Assembly (NCBI GenBank): GCA_022829145.1
Contig: CM040745.1
Span: 25,078,906 to 25,142,905, forward strand
Direction of reading: 5' to 3'
Origin: Albula goreensis
Lineage: Eukaryota; Chordata; Actinopteri; Albuliformes; Albulidae
DNA length: 64,000 nucleotides
Both the position numbers and the translations under genes were made by a program. Position 1 is the first letter of the stretch. Each line of letters begins with the position of its first letter. The notes below the pieces were generated by a model. The model was not told the origin of the DNA. It saw only the letters and a program-made list of their open reading frames with translations, and did no database searches. Shown here one piece after another: positions 10,107 through 22,145 of the stretch.

Positions 10107-13100
10107 GTACCACCAGCATGCCATACGCTCACACATATATACACAGTGTGCATGAACGCAAGTGCCTGCATGCCTGTGCACAGCATGCATATGAATACAA
10201 ATATACATGCTGATATATGAGCATACACAGACTCGAACACATATGCACTTACTCACAAATATATAAACAGGCTTGCCTGTGTTTAGAAGACTGCACACTT
10301 GGTTAGTTCAGTTTAATTGTAAGGCAGTTGAAGTGGGGCTTAGTTCTATTGTGTCCTCTTTAAATTCTTCCCAATAAGGTTGAGCAGAAGGATGGTTTTG
10401 GGAGCTCTGTATTCTAGGTGGTCACAGACAGAGTCACATTCTTGACCTGAAATAGTCTATTTTCCATGTATTATGCATGAGGCTGTTGTTTTAAACAGAT
10501 AAAGCAGCAGAACTCCAGGCTGAGCAGCTCTTTCCCCCTAAAGGAAACAGGCCTCAGCCTACCCACTCACTGACAGCGGTGACACATGCAGGTCACACTG
10601 CCGTTCTGGGGCCTGTGTCTCTGGGGCTTAACTCAAACCACGCTCAGTGTCCTACTTTCATTCTTCCTCCTCCACTGAGTGGGAAGCACGGACACTGTTC
10701 TGTCAAAACCAATGATGGGGATCCCTGTCACAGAGCAAGCTTGATGTCCCCGACTCATCAAGAGTCTCAGCATCTCATCCATCATCAGAAAGATTGCTAG
10801 AGAAGAGCCATGTACACAAAGATCCCTCTTCAGGTCATTGTAATTGTTTGCCTTTAATTTTATCACTACAATGTTCTATAGTGGAAGCCCTTGTTCTGAT
10901 TCAGGAAAACTTGCATCGCATACATTTTTATAAAAGATCAGTTTATACAATATGATACAATATATGCACAATATAGTTCACTTGATCCTTGGAGATACAT
11001 TTCTTTATGTTTGGGCACAGTAGTAGGCGGCCCACCCATTTCAACCCTTCCAAAGTTATGCTCTAACATCCAGATTTATCTGAGCCTTTAGCACATGTTT
11101 CAGTGACATGATTTGTGATTGGAGCAAATGAAATGCTTCAAACAATCACATGCTCCTTTAGTATTTTTGCACAAGTAATACAGGTATAATGTTTTCCATG
11201 TAAAAATGAAATGTGGAAGAAATGTAAAAATGAAAATCCCTTAAAAAGATAAAACAGGCCTCTGGTAGTCATTGGCAATAAAGCTAGCAATTAATATACC
11301 TCCCCGACCTTCCTGTGGTTTCACATCAGTGTGAAAGCAAAGATCGATCATGGCTGTACAGTCTTGCTGTCTGGGATCTATCTATCCCACCAGCTCTCCT
11401 GTGTTATTGAGAAACCCCCGTTGCTGTTTTTACAACTGACCATTAATTGTTTGTTGGGGATGGAAGGAAGTAGAATCATTTCTTTTTTGCTATCACTTTC
11501 AATCCATGCCTCAAAATCCCTGGATTTTATTGGACATGATAAGGTCTTTACTGTGAAGGCAGTCCTCATTAGAAACAAACCGGGAAAATTCCAAAGCTCT
11601 TTGACTGGCAAAAAAGACTGATCAATATTAGAGGGATCAGTAGATAAGCTTCCAGCTTCTCCTTTCAGTGCCATTGATTCCTTTGTCTGTACTCTGTTCC
11701 CAACCCCAACACCACAAGAACAGGTCCAAAGCACATACTGCTACCCCTACAGCTATAGTGCACATAGGATTATTTGATTATTTGACTCCTGGGGTCTAGT
11801 CTGCAATCATTCTTCATAAAGTAGGTGGGGGAGTTGGTGGTTCTATAGATTTGAAAATCTGCTAGTTTTCTCAAGAGGATTTGTAGAAATCAATCTTCAG
11901 CAGGAAAACACTCACATATGCTTATCTGAGCAGCCTTAGTTTCCACCCTCATCACCAAGAAATAGTATGGATTTTCAAATGGCATAGCAGCAGAATCTCT
12001 ATGCCCATTCCCTCACCATGTGGGATAAACATAGGTCATGTGCATTGATGCTTGAAACTAAAAGAAATGGAAATACTATAGAAAGCTGTATGACCTGACA
12101 GCCTAATATGTGTGTCTGGATTCTTACTGATGCATCACAAATTGGGTGCATTTGTTAAGGGGGAACTGTGCAATATTTAGTATTGCCACATCTCTTTGTG
12201 GAGAATATGGAAATGCCATAACACCTTGGGTAATTTAGATATTGTTTCATGTAAATTGCTTGGAGTGTGACCTTCTGTCCTTCTCATGAGAGCCTGGTGT
12301 TTTTTTTATTCACTGGGTCAGCATTAACAATGATCGGTGAGCATTCCTAAGGCCTTTGAAAGATCTTCTGCAAAAGAGGCTTTGTCTACAGTGAGTCAGT
12401 CACCATAGCAACAGACACAGGTGTTAGCCAGGGAGATTAATCACCATTAGAAACACTTCAACTTTTATTGACAGCACCCCCTTCCTTTCCTCTGCCTCCG
12501 AGCTCCATATCTCCATTGACCTCACTCAGGCCCTGTATCAGCAGTGTTATCAGCTATTTACCATGAAGTCTTTCATTGTGTCCCATGGTCTGTACTCCAT
12601 CTTTGACATGTTCCTGTGCAGTATGCACTGGCTGGGACAGCAAGCAAGCTGTGAACACAAAGAAATAAGCATATAAGAAGGCAACCTCTTTGGCAGTTGA
12701 TGTTAATATTAAAAAATGTATTAAGTTGTGGAGACAAGCAAAGTCTTTCTGGAAAAACCCACCTATGAAAGAAATCAAAGCAGCATAATTTGTAACAAAA
12801 AATTTATGTACAAATAATTAACAATGACAATAATTTTACATTTTTATAATTATCAGATTTGGATAATTTGCTTACTTAGCTGTCATTTTACTGTGATACT
12901 CCATAACTGAACAATGGGTGTGTCATAGCTGAACATACACTGTAAGAATTACTGTACCTGTATTTGACTAGTGACAAAATGCTATACTTTGCACTCCCAA
13001 AAATGAAAACATTATTATCTGTCAATTTACACATCAAAAAGAAATAAAATGTATGTATGTACATTTAAAATAAAAAAAGGAACTGTTGACTAAAATGACT

Positions 13101-13851
13101 GCTAGGTTGAATGATAAAAGCTTGCATGGGATGGGTCTTGCAGTCCATATTTGATCTGCTGCGGTGGTGAGAAGGCTGGCAACATGGCCTGCTGATGTCC
13201 TTCTTTTGCACTCTGAGTGTTTAGGGAGCTTCGGGGAATCATGGGCCGGTTCACAGTTTTATCTCCTTCAAAGGCTTGTTTGCTTGGATTGTTTGCTCAC
13301 TGAAACCCCTTTCTGTCTCTGTCTTACTCACAATCTTCCATGCTCAATGCATAGATTAGACAATATCACTTGTGAAAGACTGTCTCTCAAGGGCAAAACC
13401 TGAATTTTCCAGAGCTGCTCTGTTGTGATGAGGAACAGAATGGAGCAGGGCAGAGGAAAGGAAGGGAATGCCTTGGCATATGCACTTTTCCCTGGCACAG
13501 TTTAGGAAATCCATCCTACATTCAGAGCTGTTGGCCATTAATTCATTGGGATTTACTCCTTTTCTTTTATGTTCCACTGTCTTGAGGGACTGTCTTGTAT
13601 CAGACAGTGTAATAAACTAAACCCAAGAATGGTAGAAAATATTGTTTTCTATTCTTTGGTCAGGAAGTAAGCAAATCTCAGCGTGTTAAATGTTCAACAG
13701 TGAATGCAATTAGCACACACTATTGTAGTTTGAATAATAAATACATTTCTATCTGCAAACACACCTCAGTGGTGTTTTTGGAGGATTTCTCCTTATCTCT
13801 GTTCATAAACATTTTACATAACCCTTTTCCACCCCTCTGCTTTTCTTGCAG
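10107..13851 (+). other. intron 7
   Basis: About 3.7 kb. A degenerate CA/TA-rich stretch lies at roughly 10118-10265. I see no coding sequence or recognisable transposon in the rest. The acceptor is CTTTTCTTGCAG. Confidence 0.7.
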
Positions 13852-14003
13852 AAATTTCCTGAGGAAGGGCTGGCCAACGTGGTGCGGAACGTCTTCGATT
13901 TTGACTCCTACAACAAGGAGATGCGAGAGATCCTGATCGCGGCCCTGCACAAGCATGGCATCCCCATCGGGGCCAAACCCAGCAGTGTCCACCTGGCCAA
14001 GGA
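13852..14003 (+). CDS. vwa8: vwa8 visible exon 8
   Basis: 50 codons (w265-w314) plus two bases of Glu w315. KFPEEGLANVVRNVFDFDSY and ALHKHGIPIGAKPSSVHLAK end the third AAA module and lead into the middle region. The donor is GA|gtaagg. Read through without splicing, the frame stops at once at TAA, which supports this border. Confidence 0.96.
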
Positions 14004-15954
14004 GTAAGGGCACGGGACCCTCACCACACACAGGCACACTGCAGGGGCAGCACCACCCACCCGGGGCTTAAGGCAGGCCGTGGCCCTGAGAATGTTTACC
14101 CAGCACTCTGAGTGCTTAGAAACACATATTTTAACAACTAATGTTTTGTCGTCATTTTCAAGCTCTTATATGGAGTCATTGCCTCTCCATGAGCATTTCA
14201 CTATGTGTGGGCATTAGAGTGAAGCAGACTCCATTTTAAGTTAATCAGAAATACAGTATACCATGAATTGGTATGAAACCACTCCACTGACAGACTGCTA
14301 CGTAGACACTGAGACCTCAATGCACACAACCTCGCTGCTAATTTTGTAACTGAGGAACTTGAATATGGACATGCTTCAACTGGTTAAACTTGTATTCAAA
14401 GAGGAATCATTGGGATGCTAGGTTTTGCAGTGTTGTTCACTGCCCCAGATCTGATAAAAGATGAAACTGACTTTATGTGAAGGGTGTAGGTGTGTCTGAC
14501 AGTTTTTCTAATGTGTAAACTCTAATGCATTCAGCAGACATTAGTATCTGCTATTAACAGGCCATCAGAATTAATATTAGTATGAAAGTTTAGTACCCCA
14601 TTTATGAGAATAGTTTCCCCTGAAAGCGCAAGAGATAAGGAGAATATTCATTCTATTCAGGAAATACAGCGTTTCCAGATTCACTTCATCTGCATTTACA
14701 TTGTAGATGAGTTATCACTGTCTACAACACTCTGGTACTATGGTTGAAGTTGGCCTGGTTTTGCTAACACAGTAACACAGAGAACCTATGCTGCTCTAGA
14801 TTTTTAACATCTCAGAAAGTAGTTATTTCCCCTCTGCCATTCTAAAGCCTTACCCTTCTCTGTATAGATCCATGGTTACTGACCCAGAGAACTATACAGA
14901 TTGTGGGAACCCAAGAACTGAATGTATAAGTATTAAAATAATTCACCTCATGTTTTTATATTCAAAGGCAGAAAAAGTCAATTAAAAGTATATCAGCTGC
15001 ATTATATTCTGCTGTACAGTTCCCTGTTGAAATAAAGGAAAATATTTGTTTCTTCAGTCTCTTGTTTTTATTTCCTGTGCCATTGTATGTAGATGTGTGG
15101 CTTTATCTTCTGAGATTTGCTCAAGTATTCCTTATGAAAATAGTTTTTGAGGATCAAAAGGGGAAGAAACAAGTATTTTCCTTGGATGGTAAAGTGGAAT
15201 TTAATGCGTAAAAGGGCTCTTTATCTGTCATGCCATATTTCTGTTGTGTGGATTTGGAAAATGCTATCTGCTCTGTTTGTTTAAGGAAGCTTTGTCTGAA
15301 TTTGGACATCTTGCTGTACAAAGTGAATATGGATATCTGTGTTGTGAAGCATCCTAAAAAAAGGATAGTAAGAACAACAGCTGTTATACCAGTCCTTTTC
15401 ACTATATATGTGTGCCAGTCCAGAGGGGCAGTGAGCGTCTGTCTTTGTGAGTGCAATTTGCTGAATATTATTCGAGGGGCAGTAACTTGGCGAGCTGTCC
15501 CATTTAGTTAGATGGGAGGTGCAGCAGGTCATGTAGCCTTTTGATTCCACCAAAAAGGGCCTTCTTGACTGTTGTGCTTTATTAAGATAGAGAGAGAACC
15601 AGCAGGCTGCAGGCTACATAAGATCATTGCAATTCTAACCAAATAATCAAAATAAAAGTATGTTTAAAAACTTGAATGACCTAACAGATGTCTTCAATAT
15701 GATAATTACAATAATCACAATAACAATAGTAATAATAGGGTGCTACAGTGATGCAGCATTTATGACCTGTGTTCACATTGGTTTTCACCATACAGTTCAT
15801 ATTATATTGCACTACTAATTGCCTTGGTCTATTAAGTTGATGCTGCCTGTACCCATTTATGCAGTACACTGATTTTCAGAAGCTATGTATGAAAAGTGTA
15901 CTGAAAAGATAGATGTGATGTAACAGCTGAGGTTTTGTGGTCTTCCTCCCACAG
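14004..15954 (+). other. intron 8
   Basis: About 1.95 kb, GT-AG (acceptor CCTCCCACAG). No feature was recognised. Confidence 0.7.
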
Positions 15955-16063
15955 GTTGACATTACAAGAGTGCAGGATGACAGGATACTGGATCACAAAC
16001 CAAGCAGGCAATGCCAGGCGGAAGTTACTATGTCCCACAGAGTCTCACCGAATAGATATCAAG
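15955..16063 (+). CDS. vwa8: vwa8 visible exon 9
   Basis: Completes Glu w315, then 36 codons (w316-w351): LTLQECRMTGYWI, RRKLLCPTESHRIDIK. This starts the middle region of VWA8, which has no catalytic motif that I can see. The donor is AAG|gtatta. Confidence 0.93.
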
Positions 16064-16493
16064 GTATTATTTACAGGTCAATCTGTCCATGACTCTGAAT
16101 ATAAATTGCAGTTCACAATTTGCCATAATAACATGAATATAACACAACATTTTCTGTTTTTACAATGGTTACTGCATATAGTGAACTCTGTTACTTAATG
16201 GCAGTTGTAACAATACTGTAAGAAGAGGAAGTCTGTGCACAGAGGAACTTTTAACAGCGAAGCCAAAGGAAATAATATGAACGGCATACACAGAGGGGGG
16301 AAACTGCTGTTCAAAAGTACAATGCATTTGTTTCCGTGTCCAGAGTATTTTCCCTTATCCTTTGTTTATTGATTGTTGTTTCTTTACCTTTCTGTCTATC
16401 AATTAAGGTTTTAAATAATTTATGTGCCTTCGTTGCCGCATTTTTCTTTGTTGTCTTTGTTCCAACGTGTAACTGGGGCCATCAATGTTTCAG
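16064..16493 (+). other. intron 9
   Basis: 430 bp, GT-AG. The 3' half is T-rich and the acceptor is TGTTTCAG. Nothing else was seen. Confidence 0.75.
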
Positions 16494-16632
16494 GGTCCTG
16501 TGTTTCTGCGGGTTCAGGGATACCCCATAGAGAGACATGAGGCCAGAGCCCTGAGCTTCACTGAGGAGCAAACTCACTGGCAGATCCCTATGAATGAGGT
16601 CAACATTGTCTGTGATGTCACCACTGCCAAAG
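16494..16632 (+). CDS. vwa8: vwa8 visible exon 10
   Basis: 46 codons (w352-w397) plus one base of Asp w398. YPIERHEARALSFTEE and IPMNEVNIVCDV match the VWA8 middle region. The end of this exon differs most from what I recall of mammals. The donor is G|gtataa. Confidence 0.93.
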
Positions 16633-17114
16633 GTATAAGGATGGATCAGGATGTCATTTCCACCTGTAGGCGAAACAGATACCACAAGCCACAATCCATG
16701 AAAACAAACCTGTCAGTGATCATTTCATTTTCCTGTCTGGAGAAATGGGATCATTAAAACATGCTTGATATATTTTAATTACATTTCTTCAAGAATTGTG
16801 AACAACTTAAGATATGCAGTCACTGGAAAAAAAAGAAACATGTAAAATTGTTGTAAAATGAAGACTTTATAATAGATATAAAGAAAACCTCGCCTTTTCA
16901 AACCACCACGTCTCAACTGCTTGCTGAACATTCACATGAAAAATATGAAAAATGTGGGGAGAAATTTTACTATCATGTGTACATCAGTACCTGTGCCTCA
17001 GCTGAGAATTTACCAGATTGGATGGAGGAATGTGTTGAGTCTAGTGGGGAAATGCTTGCCAGCAACAGAGTCGAAAGATAAACAGATATCCTCTAATTGG
17101 ATTTTTCCTCTCAG
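16633..17114 (+). other. intron 10
   Basis: 482 bp, GT-AG (acceptor TTTTTCCTCTCAG). No feature was recognised. Confidence 0.75.
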
Positions 17115-17302
17115 ACACCATCTACGTGGCAACGTGCAACCCAGTGTGTCTGTATGCCATGAAGCAGCGCGGGGACTCTGTCCACTGTATGGAGCTGTAC
17201 GACGTCTTCCCCCGCACCATTAGCGGCGTCTGGCAACCTTTCATCACCGTGGCGCCGCTCGGCAACCCGCTGGATGGCCAGGTCGTGCTGCATGAGGAGC
17301 AG
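17115..17302 (+). CDS. vwa8: vwa8 visible exon 11
   Basis: Completes Asp w398, then 62 codons (w399-w460). TIYVATCNP, LYDVFPRTISGVWQPF and VAPLGNPLDGQVVLHEEQ suggest the start of a beta-rich region. The exon is distinctly GC-richer than the flanking introns. The donor is CAG|gtgtga. Confidence 0.95.
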
Positions 17303-17580
17303 GTGTGATTTCTGTGGTTCTGAAAGGAAATGTAGACAGTGTTAGTTCATCACATTTATGGAACCTCAAAAATGCCCAAATGTTCTTGTGAGAATATAGC
17401 CTATAGTTGGCTTTGATTATTATTGAAAGTTATAAAACATTTACTGAATCTGGAGTATGTTAGAGCAAATATACTTGCTGCTTTACAAATTCTTGTCTTT
17501 GGTAAAACGTGAGGATATGAATGTGCAGATAAAAGACACTGCTATAATGGCTCTAATATACATAAACCAGCTCTGAAAAT

Positions 17581-17776
17581 ACCAGCTTTTGCTTGCAAAC
17601 AGTGGTTAGCTGGTTAGTTGAATTTAAAATACCAGCTTTTGCTTGCAAATAGTGGTTAGCTGGTTAGTTGAATCTAAAATACCAGCTTTTGCTTGCAAAT
17701 AGTGGTTAGCTGGTTAGTTGAATTTAAAATACCAGCTTTTGCTTGCAAACAGTGGTTAGATGGTTAGTTGAATCTA
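17581..17776 (+). repeat. 50-bp tandem minisatellite, about 4 copies
   Basis: Copies start at 17581, 17631, 17681 and 17731 with an exact 50-bp period (ACCAGCTTTTGCTTGC ... GGTTAGTTGAAT). They differ at only a few sites, such as GCAAAC versus GCAAAT and AATTT versus AATCT, which suggests a young, possibly polymorphic array. Confidence 0.97.
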
Positions 17777-18814
17777 GCCGAATTGTTGTGATGGGCTAAA
17801 GCAAAAGCCTGTGCCCACATAAGCCCTTCTTGGATTAACATGACAGACCTGTATACTAGACTCCTGTCCAAACACAGAACATGCCCACGGACAGCATGCC
17901 CTGTTTACTGCTCAGCGTCAGTGTCATGAACCTGACTTGCCCTATTAGGCCTCAGAGCAGAAGAGTTTAATGAAAACAAATTAAAAGTGAGATAACTTTC
18001 AAAGGACCAGCTGCTGCACATTATGTAATATGGAAACTTCTAAAAATACAGTTAGGAAAAAAATAAATGGAGAAAGGGAACGGGGGGGATTACTTATTAC
18101 TTTTGCGTGAAGTGTGGAGTTCCAGACATCATGAGTGGGTCATGTGGAGGTCATGGCTCTCCCAGAGGAGCAAAAACAAAGCCCAGATTGAACATGGCGG
18201 CCCATGGTCCTGATGAATTGCCAGACCCAGCCTCAGAATTTACTTAACAGTGACGCAGGCTTTCTATTAATACCGCAGGAGTAGCGCACACCCCGTATAA
18301 CCCAGGCCATAAGGAAAGTATTAGTGTCATGCAGGGGGTGGAGACTGTCCAGTAAAAATGGGAGATTAGGCAGATGAGTGACAGCCAGGGGGTTTGTTCT
18401 GCATCCCCTGCTAAGTCAATGGCTGCTTGAGGTGGAGGACGTGGATGGCCTCAGCTTCTTGTTTATATTTTGATTGTGCTCCTCTCCAAGAATATGGGTT
18501 CCCAATTTACCTGCCCAGCCAAAATATAAAATGTAGCCTGATATGGAACGTAAACTAATTATGTAGAGTAATTAATTAAAAGTTGGTGTGGTAGATAAGT
18601 TGGTGTTTTTAGTTTCTCAAAACAGACAACTTTTCAGGAAATGAGAAGTGTGTTATTGCATTAGACTTAAGAGCTTTAGTCACAATGGGCCTCATTCACG
18701 AAACACACATTCAGTCTGTGCATAAACTGCACTTTTGAGCACTTCCATAAACATGCTGGCATTCAGCATTTTTTCTTCTTTGTTTTTTTTCTTTGATATG
18801 GTCGACATCTGAGT

Positions 18815-19104
18815 GAAGACATGTATGCTGAAGAGATTTCTACATAAAAGCATTATTCTTTATGCAATGTCAATTTAAATATCAACAGCAAAGTATTAAC
18901 CAGTACAATTATAGACCTAAATGCTGTAAACTGTATCAATTAACGTATCTGAATAACCTTGAAGACATGTATGCTGAAAGATTTCTACATAAAAGCATTA
19001 TTCTTTATGCAATGTCAATTTAAATATCAACAGCAAAGTATTAACCAGTACAATTATAGACCTAAATGCTGTAAACTGTATCAATTAACGTATCTGAATA
19101 ACCT
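18815..19104 (+). repeat. 146-bp direct tandem duplication
   Basis: The block 18815-18960 is repeated immediately at 18961-19104. The only differences I see are a 1-bp deletion (CTGAAGAGATT versus CTGAAAGATT) and the terminal base. The block has no transposon-like ends. It is either a recent local duplication or an assembly error. Confidence 0.95.
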
Positions 19105-19227
19105 CGCTGAGAGATATAATATGGTACTTAATTAGGAACACATTTCCCTCATTTCAATTACTAATGAATGTGATTTATAAAGACCCACAAGTGCTTAATC
19201 AAACCCACAGCATTTATGTAGTGCTCA

Positions 19228-19425
19228 TTGTCTTTCTTTCTCTCTCCTTTTTTCTTTTCTGTCCTTGTCATGTCTTTATTTTTCCCTCTCTCCTGTCTTT
19301 CACATTTTTTCTTCTTTCCATTCCATTCCTTTTCCTGTACCTCCCTCTGTTTTCTCATCATTTCTCTCTGTGTTTTTGCTCTTTCTCTCTTTGTCCTGCT
19401 CCATTTCTCCCTCTCTCTCTCCCAG
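19228..19425 (+). repeat. long pyrimidine (C/T) tract before exon 12
   Basis: Nearly 200 bases almost entirely of C and T on the + strand run directly into the exon 12 acceptor. A shorter tract of this kind is normal; this one is several times the usual length. Confidence 0.85.
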
Positions 19426-19548
19426 AGTAACACTGTGCTACATCTGGACCTGGTATCCGGGGCGGTTAGGCGCCTCCTCATGTCCCCAGAAAAGGAGCAG
19501 CCCAACCCCAGGAAGACCACTGGGTGGTGGAATAATAAGGAGAACCAG
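19426..19548 (+). CDS. vwa8: vwa8 visible exon 12
   Basis: 41 whole codons (w461-w501): SNTVLHLDLVSGAVRRLLM, then a variable Pro/Lys-rich stretch, then TGWWNNKENQ. The repeating VLHLD / RLL pattern fits a propeller-like blade, which is an inference. The donor is CAG|gtgagg. Confidence 0.94.
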
Positions 19549-19781
19549 GTGAGGGTGAAGAGTGGCAAATTCCATAAGTATTTGAAATGAAAGTATCCAA
19601 AGCCAAAAGGAAATGGGCAAATGCTTGGTGTTCCCTGTCAGACACATGTCTGCTTGTTTGTTTAGTCCCAGAAGAACATTATGTGCCCTTTATTATCAAT
19701 TATTCTTCTCCGTCCTAGTTTGTATATTTTTTCATCTGTAACTCTTTTGATGTATCCTGAAGCTTGGGTTTTCTTTGGTAG

Positions 19782-19846
19782 GAAAGTTACAAAATGTGCC
19801 GGGAGTTTGCCCAAAAGAACTGGCTTTTGTTCTTTAAAGAAGACGG
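19782..19846 (+). CDS. vwa8: vwa8 visible exon 13 (short)
   Basis: 21 codons (w502-w522) plus two bases of Gly w523: ESYKMCREFAQKNWLLFFKED. It is the shortest coding exon in the window, sits between short introns of 233 and 167 bp, and is too small for ordinary ORF listing. Borders are TTGGTAG| and GG|gtgagt. Confidence 0.93.
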
Positions 19847-19883
19847 GTGAGTTCACCTTGCCCTCCCCTTCTTTCAGACCCCT

Positions 19884-19955
19884 GAATGTGTGTGTATGTG
19901 TGTGTGTGTGTTTACATGTGTGCGCGTGTGTCTGTCTGTGCGCACATGTGTGTGG
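19884..19955 (+). repeat. interrupted TG repeat in intron 13
   Basis: Mixed TG/CG/CA dinucleotides (TGTGTGTATGTGTGTG, GTGCGCGTGTG) occupy much of this 167-bp intron. It is a degenerate microsatellite. Confidence 0.85.
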
Positions 19956-20013
19956 GTATCTGTAGGTGCCTTCAGACTGATGAACTAGCTCTGTTCTGAT
20001 TCTGTTCTGACAG

Positions 20014-20139
20014 GAACCAGCTAGATGTGCTGGATGTCCTGGAGGGCCATGTGCACACCATCTCCCTTCCCATCAACCTCAAGGCTGTCTTCCTGGTTGC
20101 TGAGGACCGTTGGCTGCTGGTTGAGAGCAACACCAACAA
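20014..20139 (+). CDS. vwa8: vwa8 visible exon 14
   Basis: Completes Gly w523, then 41 codons (w524-w564) plus two bases of Lys w565. LDVLDVLEGHVHTISLPINL and VFLVAEDRWLLVESNTN are well conserved. The donor is AACAA|gtacat. The genomic frame beyond it continues for only nine codons before TGA, so retention of intron 14 would truncate the protein. Confidence 0.94.
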
Positions 20140-20688
20140 GTACATCCAACTCCTGAAGGACCAGTGATGGGTTGGGGGGTTCTGCAGTGGTTTTGAGCAG
20201 CTGGACCTGAATGATTACCATAAAGACCCTGCTGTAAAAGTGGAGTTTCAGAATATTTGACAGGAAAATATGAGATGGGTTGGTAAATTACCCAAAGACA
20301 AAATTTGACTGCTTTGAGGTCATGGATCTGTAAGCTCCTGTCATCGAGGCATCAATATGTTGTGGAAACTGACTGAAAGCATTAACCTGATTGAATTACC
20401 TCAGAGGGGTGAAATGCACCACGGGAACAAATCTGTCACCTAAATATCAGATCAGATATCAGTCATCTGGATTCATTTTGACACAGCTCTTAAGTTTGAA
20501 ACTGAAACTAAAAAAGAAACTTAAGGGAGGCCAAGATTAGTAGACTTTTCCATTACTACCCCAGGGTCTGATGTAACCAGAAGTCATGTTGGGTTTAAAA
20601 CTCATAGAATGATGTGCCATAATTTATTGGCATCATCTTTCTTCCTGTACCCATACTGCACCAATAATTCTCTGTTTTATACATACAG
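20140..20688 (+). other. intron 14
   Basis: 549 bp, GT-AG (acceptor TACATACAG). An in-frame stop lies at 20165-20167. Nothing else was recognised. Confidence 0.75.
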
Positions 20689-20798
20689 GAAGTATCTGCT
20701 GACCAAGCCCATGCACATGGGAGCAGATGATTCTGGGGTATGCCAACTTCATGCCATCAGTGAAGATGCAGTCAGCACTGGCTTTGGGATGGCCACAG
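20689..20798 (+). CDS. vwa8: vwa8 visible exon 15
   Basis: Completes Lys w565, then 36 codons (w566-w601) plus one base of Gly w602: KYLLTKPMHMGADDSGVCQL and VSTGFGMAT. The donor is G|gtgaga. Confidence 0.94.
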
Positions 20799-21990
20799 GT
20801 GAGAAAATTCAGGTACTACTTTTTTATTGGCACAACTGAATAGCTGAAGAGTGCGTGGGAGCAGACATCATCACCCAAGTGGGTATATCTGTAGCTCCAT
20901 CAACCAATCAGAGAATTATCACTGCAACTTCACCATCCACAGCAGTCTGTAATTCTACCACCAAATGACAGAAGTACCTCTGTCAGTACCTCAGAATCTG
21001 GTGATTCTGTCACCAAATCAGCAGTCTCTCTGTAATAGTCATCACATTATATCTGCACTACCCAGTCAGATGGTGGGTTGCTCCCCCTCCCTCATCACAT
21101 CATCCAATTAAATCTGTCCACTACCACACCCCATTTTCTGGTTTGAACAGTCAGCCTCACTTCGCCACCCAGTGAGTGGTGATCTTTTGAGTTCCTCTGA
21201 TCTGTCACTCGTGTCAACAGCCTCTTGTATACTGGAAACCTGACCATCTGTCTCCATTCAGCACACCTCATTTGAGAGGAATTGTTCCCAGTTTATCTCC
21301 CTCCCCTGAAACGGCAGGTGCTGTGTTGTTTACCACCTCATGGAATGTTGTTTATGAAAGATAAAGACGAACTTGATCTCATTCGCCCACCGAATAGCTG
21401 CCTGTCCGACACAGCCATGGCAGAATCAATGATCCACTTACTCATCTATGCAGACTCTCACCTAAGAACACCCTGCTTCAGAGGGTTCACCAAAGAGCAT
21501 GTGACAAACCCACTGAGTGTAATCCCTGGGTAACAAGGATTAATGTCAGATGTCAGCTGGGAGGGTTGGTGTCTGTGCATAAACGTACGGCGTGTCCCCA
21601 CCTTGACAGACCAAGTGTCCTCTCTGCAATGACATATGTGGTTTTTGTACTGTGCAGCACTGTGAAGGAGGCTCACAAACATTTGAGTCACTGCTTATTT
21701 AGGCCTAAAAAGAAATGACAAGATCTCATGAAACCATGCACATCAACTGAATTATGGCCAAGTCAAGGGGAAAATAAAAAGATCACAATCAGCTCAGTGT
21801 AGTAATTTAGTGTGTAATTTAAAAGGTGGGAATGAGTAAGATGTCTGGTCAGGCTCTTCTGAGGTGCCAGTGTCATTATTGTGCATGGGACTAATGCCCG
21901 CCTTAGTGAATGGACAAGACAGGCCTGTCTGTAAAAATGATTGAAGAATCTCGTCGTCATTTTTACCCATGAGCCTTTTCTATCATGCAG
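20799..21990 (+). other. intron 15
   Basis: About 1.2 kb. The segment around 20890-21030 looks loosely self-similar (TCTACCACCAAAT near 20953 and TCTGTCACCAAAT near 21005), perhaps a very old tandem repeat. No gene was seen. Confidence 0.65.
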
Positions 21991-22145
21991 GAGGGGACAC
22001 GACTGCACCACAGGAGGTGTCCAGCGACCAGTTGTCCCCTGAGAATCTGAGTGCCGCTCTTGGCCAGAAGATCGTCTCTCCAAATCGGGTTCTGTCAGAC
22101 ACCAGCACCTTTGCCACAGTGATAGTGGGCTTTCCTGACCTCATG
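21991..22145 (+). CDS. vwa8: vwa8 visible exon 16
   Basis: Completes Gly w602, then 51 codons (w603-w653). A variable N-terminal part is followed by [27 protein letters not shown] and VIVGFPDLM. The donor is ATG|gtgagc. Confidence 0.94.

Larger units (their letters stand above)
17303..19425 (+). other. intron 11 (minisatellite, tandem duplication, pyrimidine tract)
   Basis: About 2.1 kb, GT-AG. It contains the 50-bp minisatellite, the 146-bp tandem duplication and a long pyrimidine tract that ends in the acceptor CTCTCTCTCCCAG. All three are listed separately. Confidence 0.8.
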
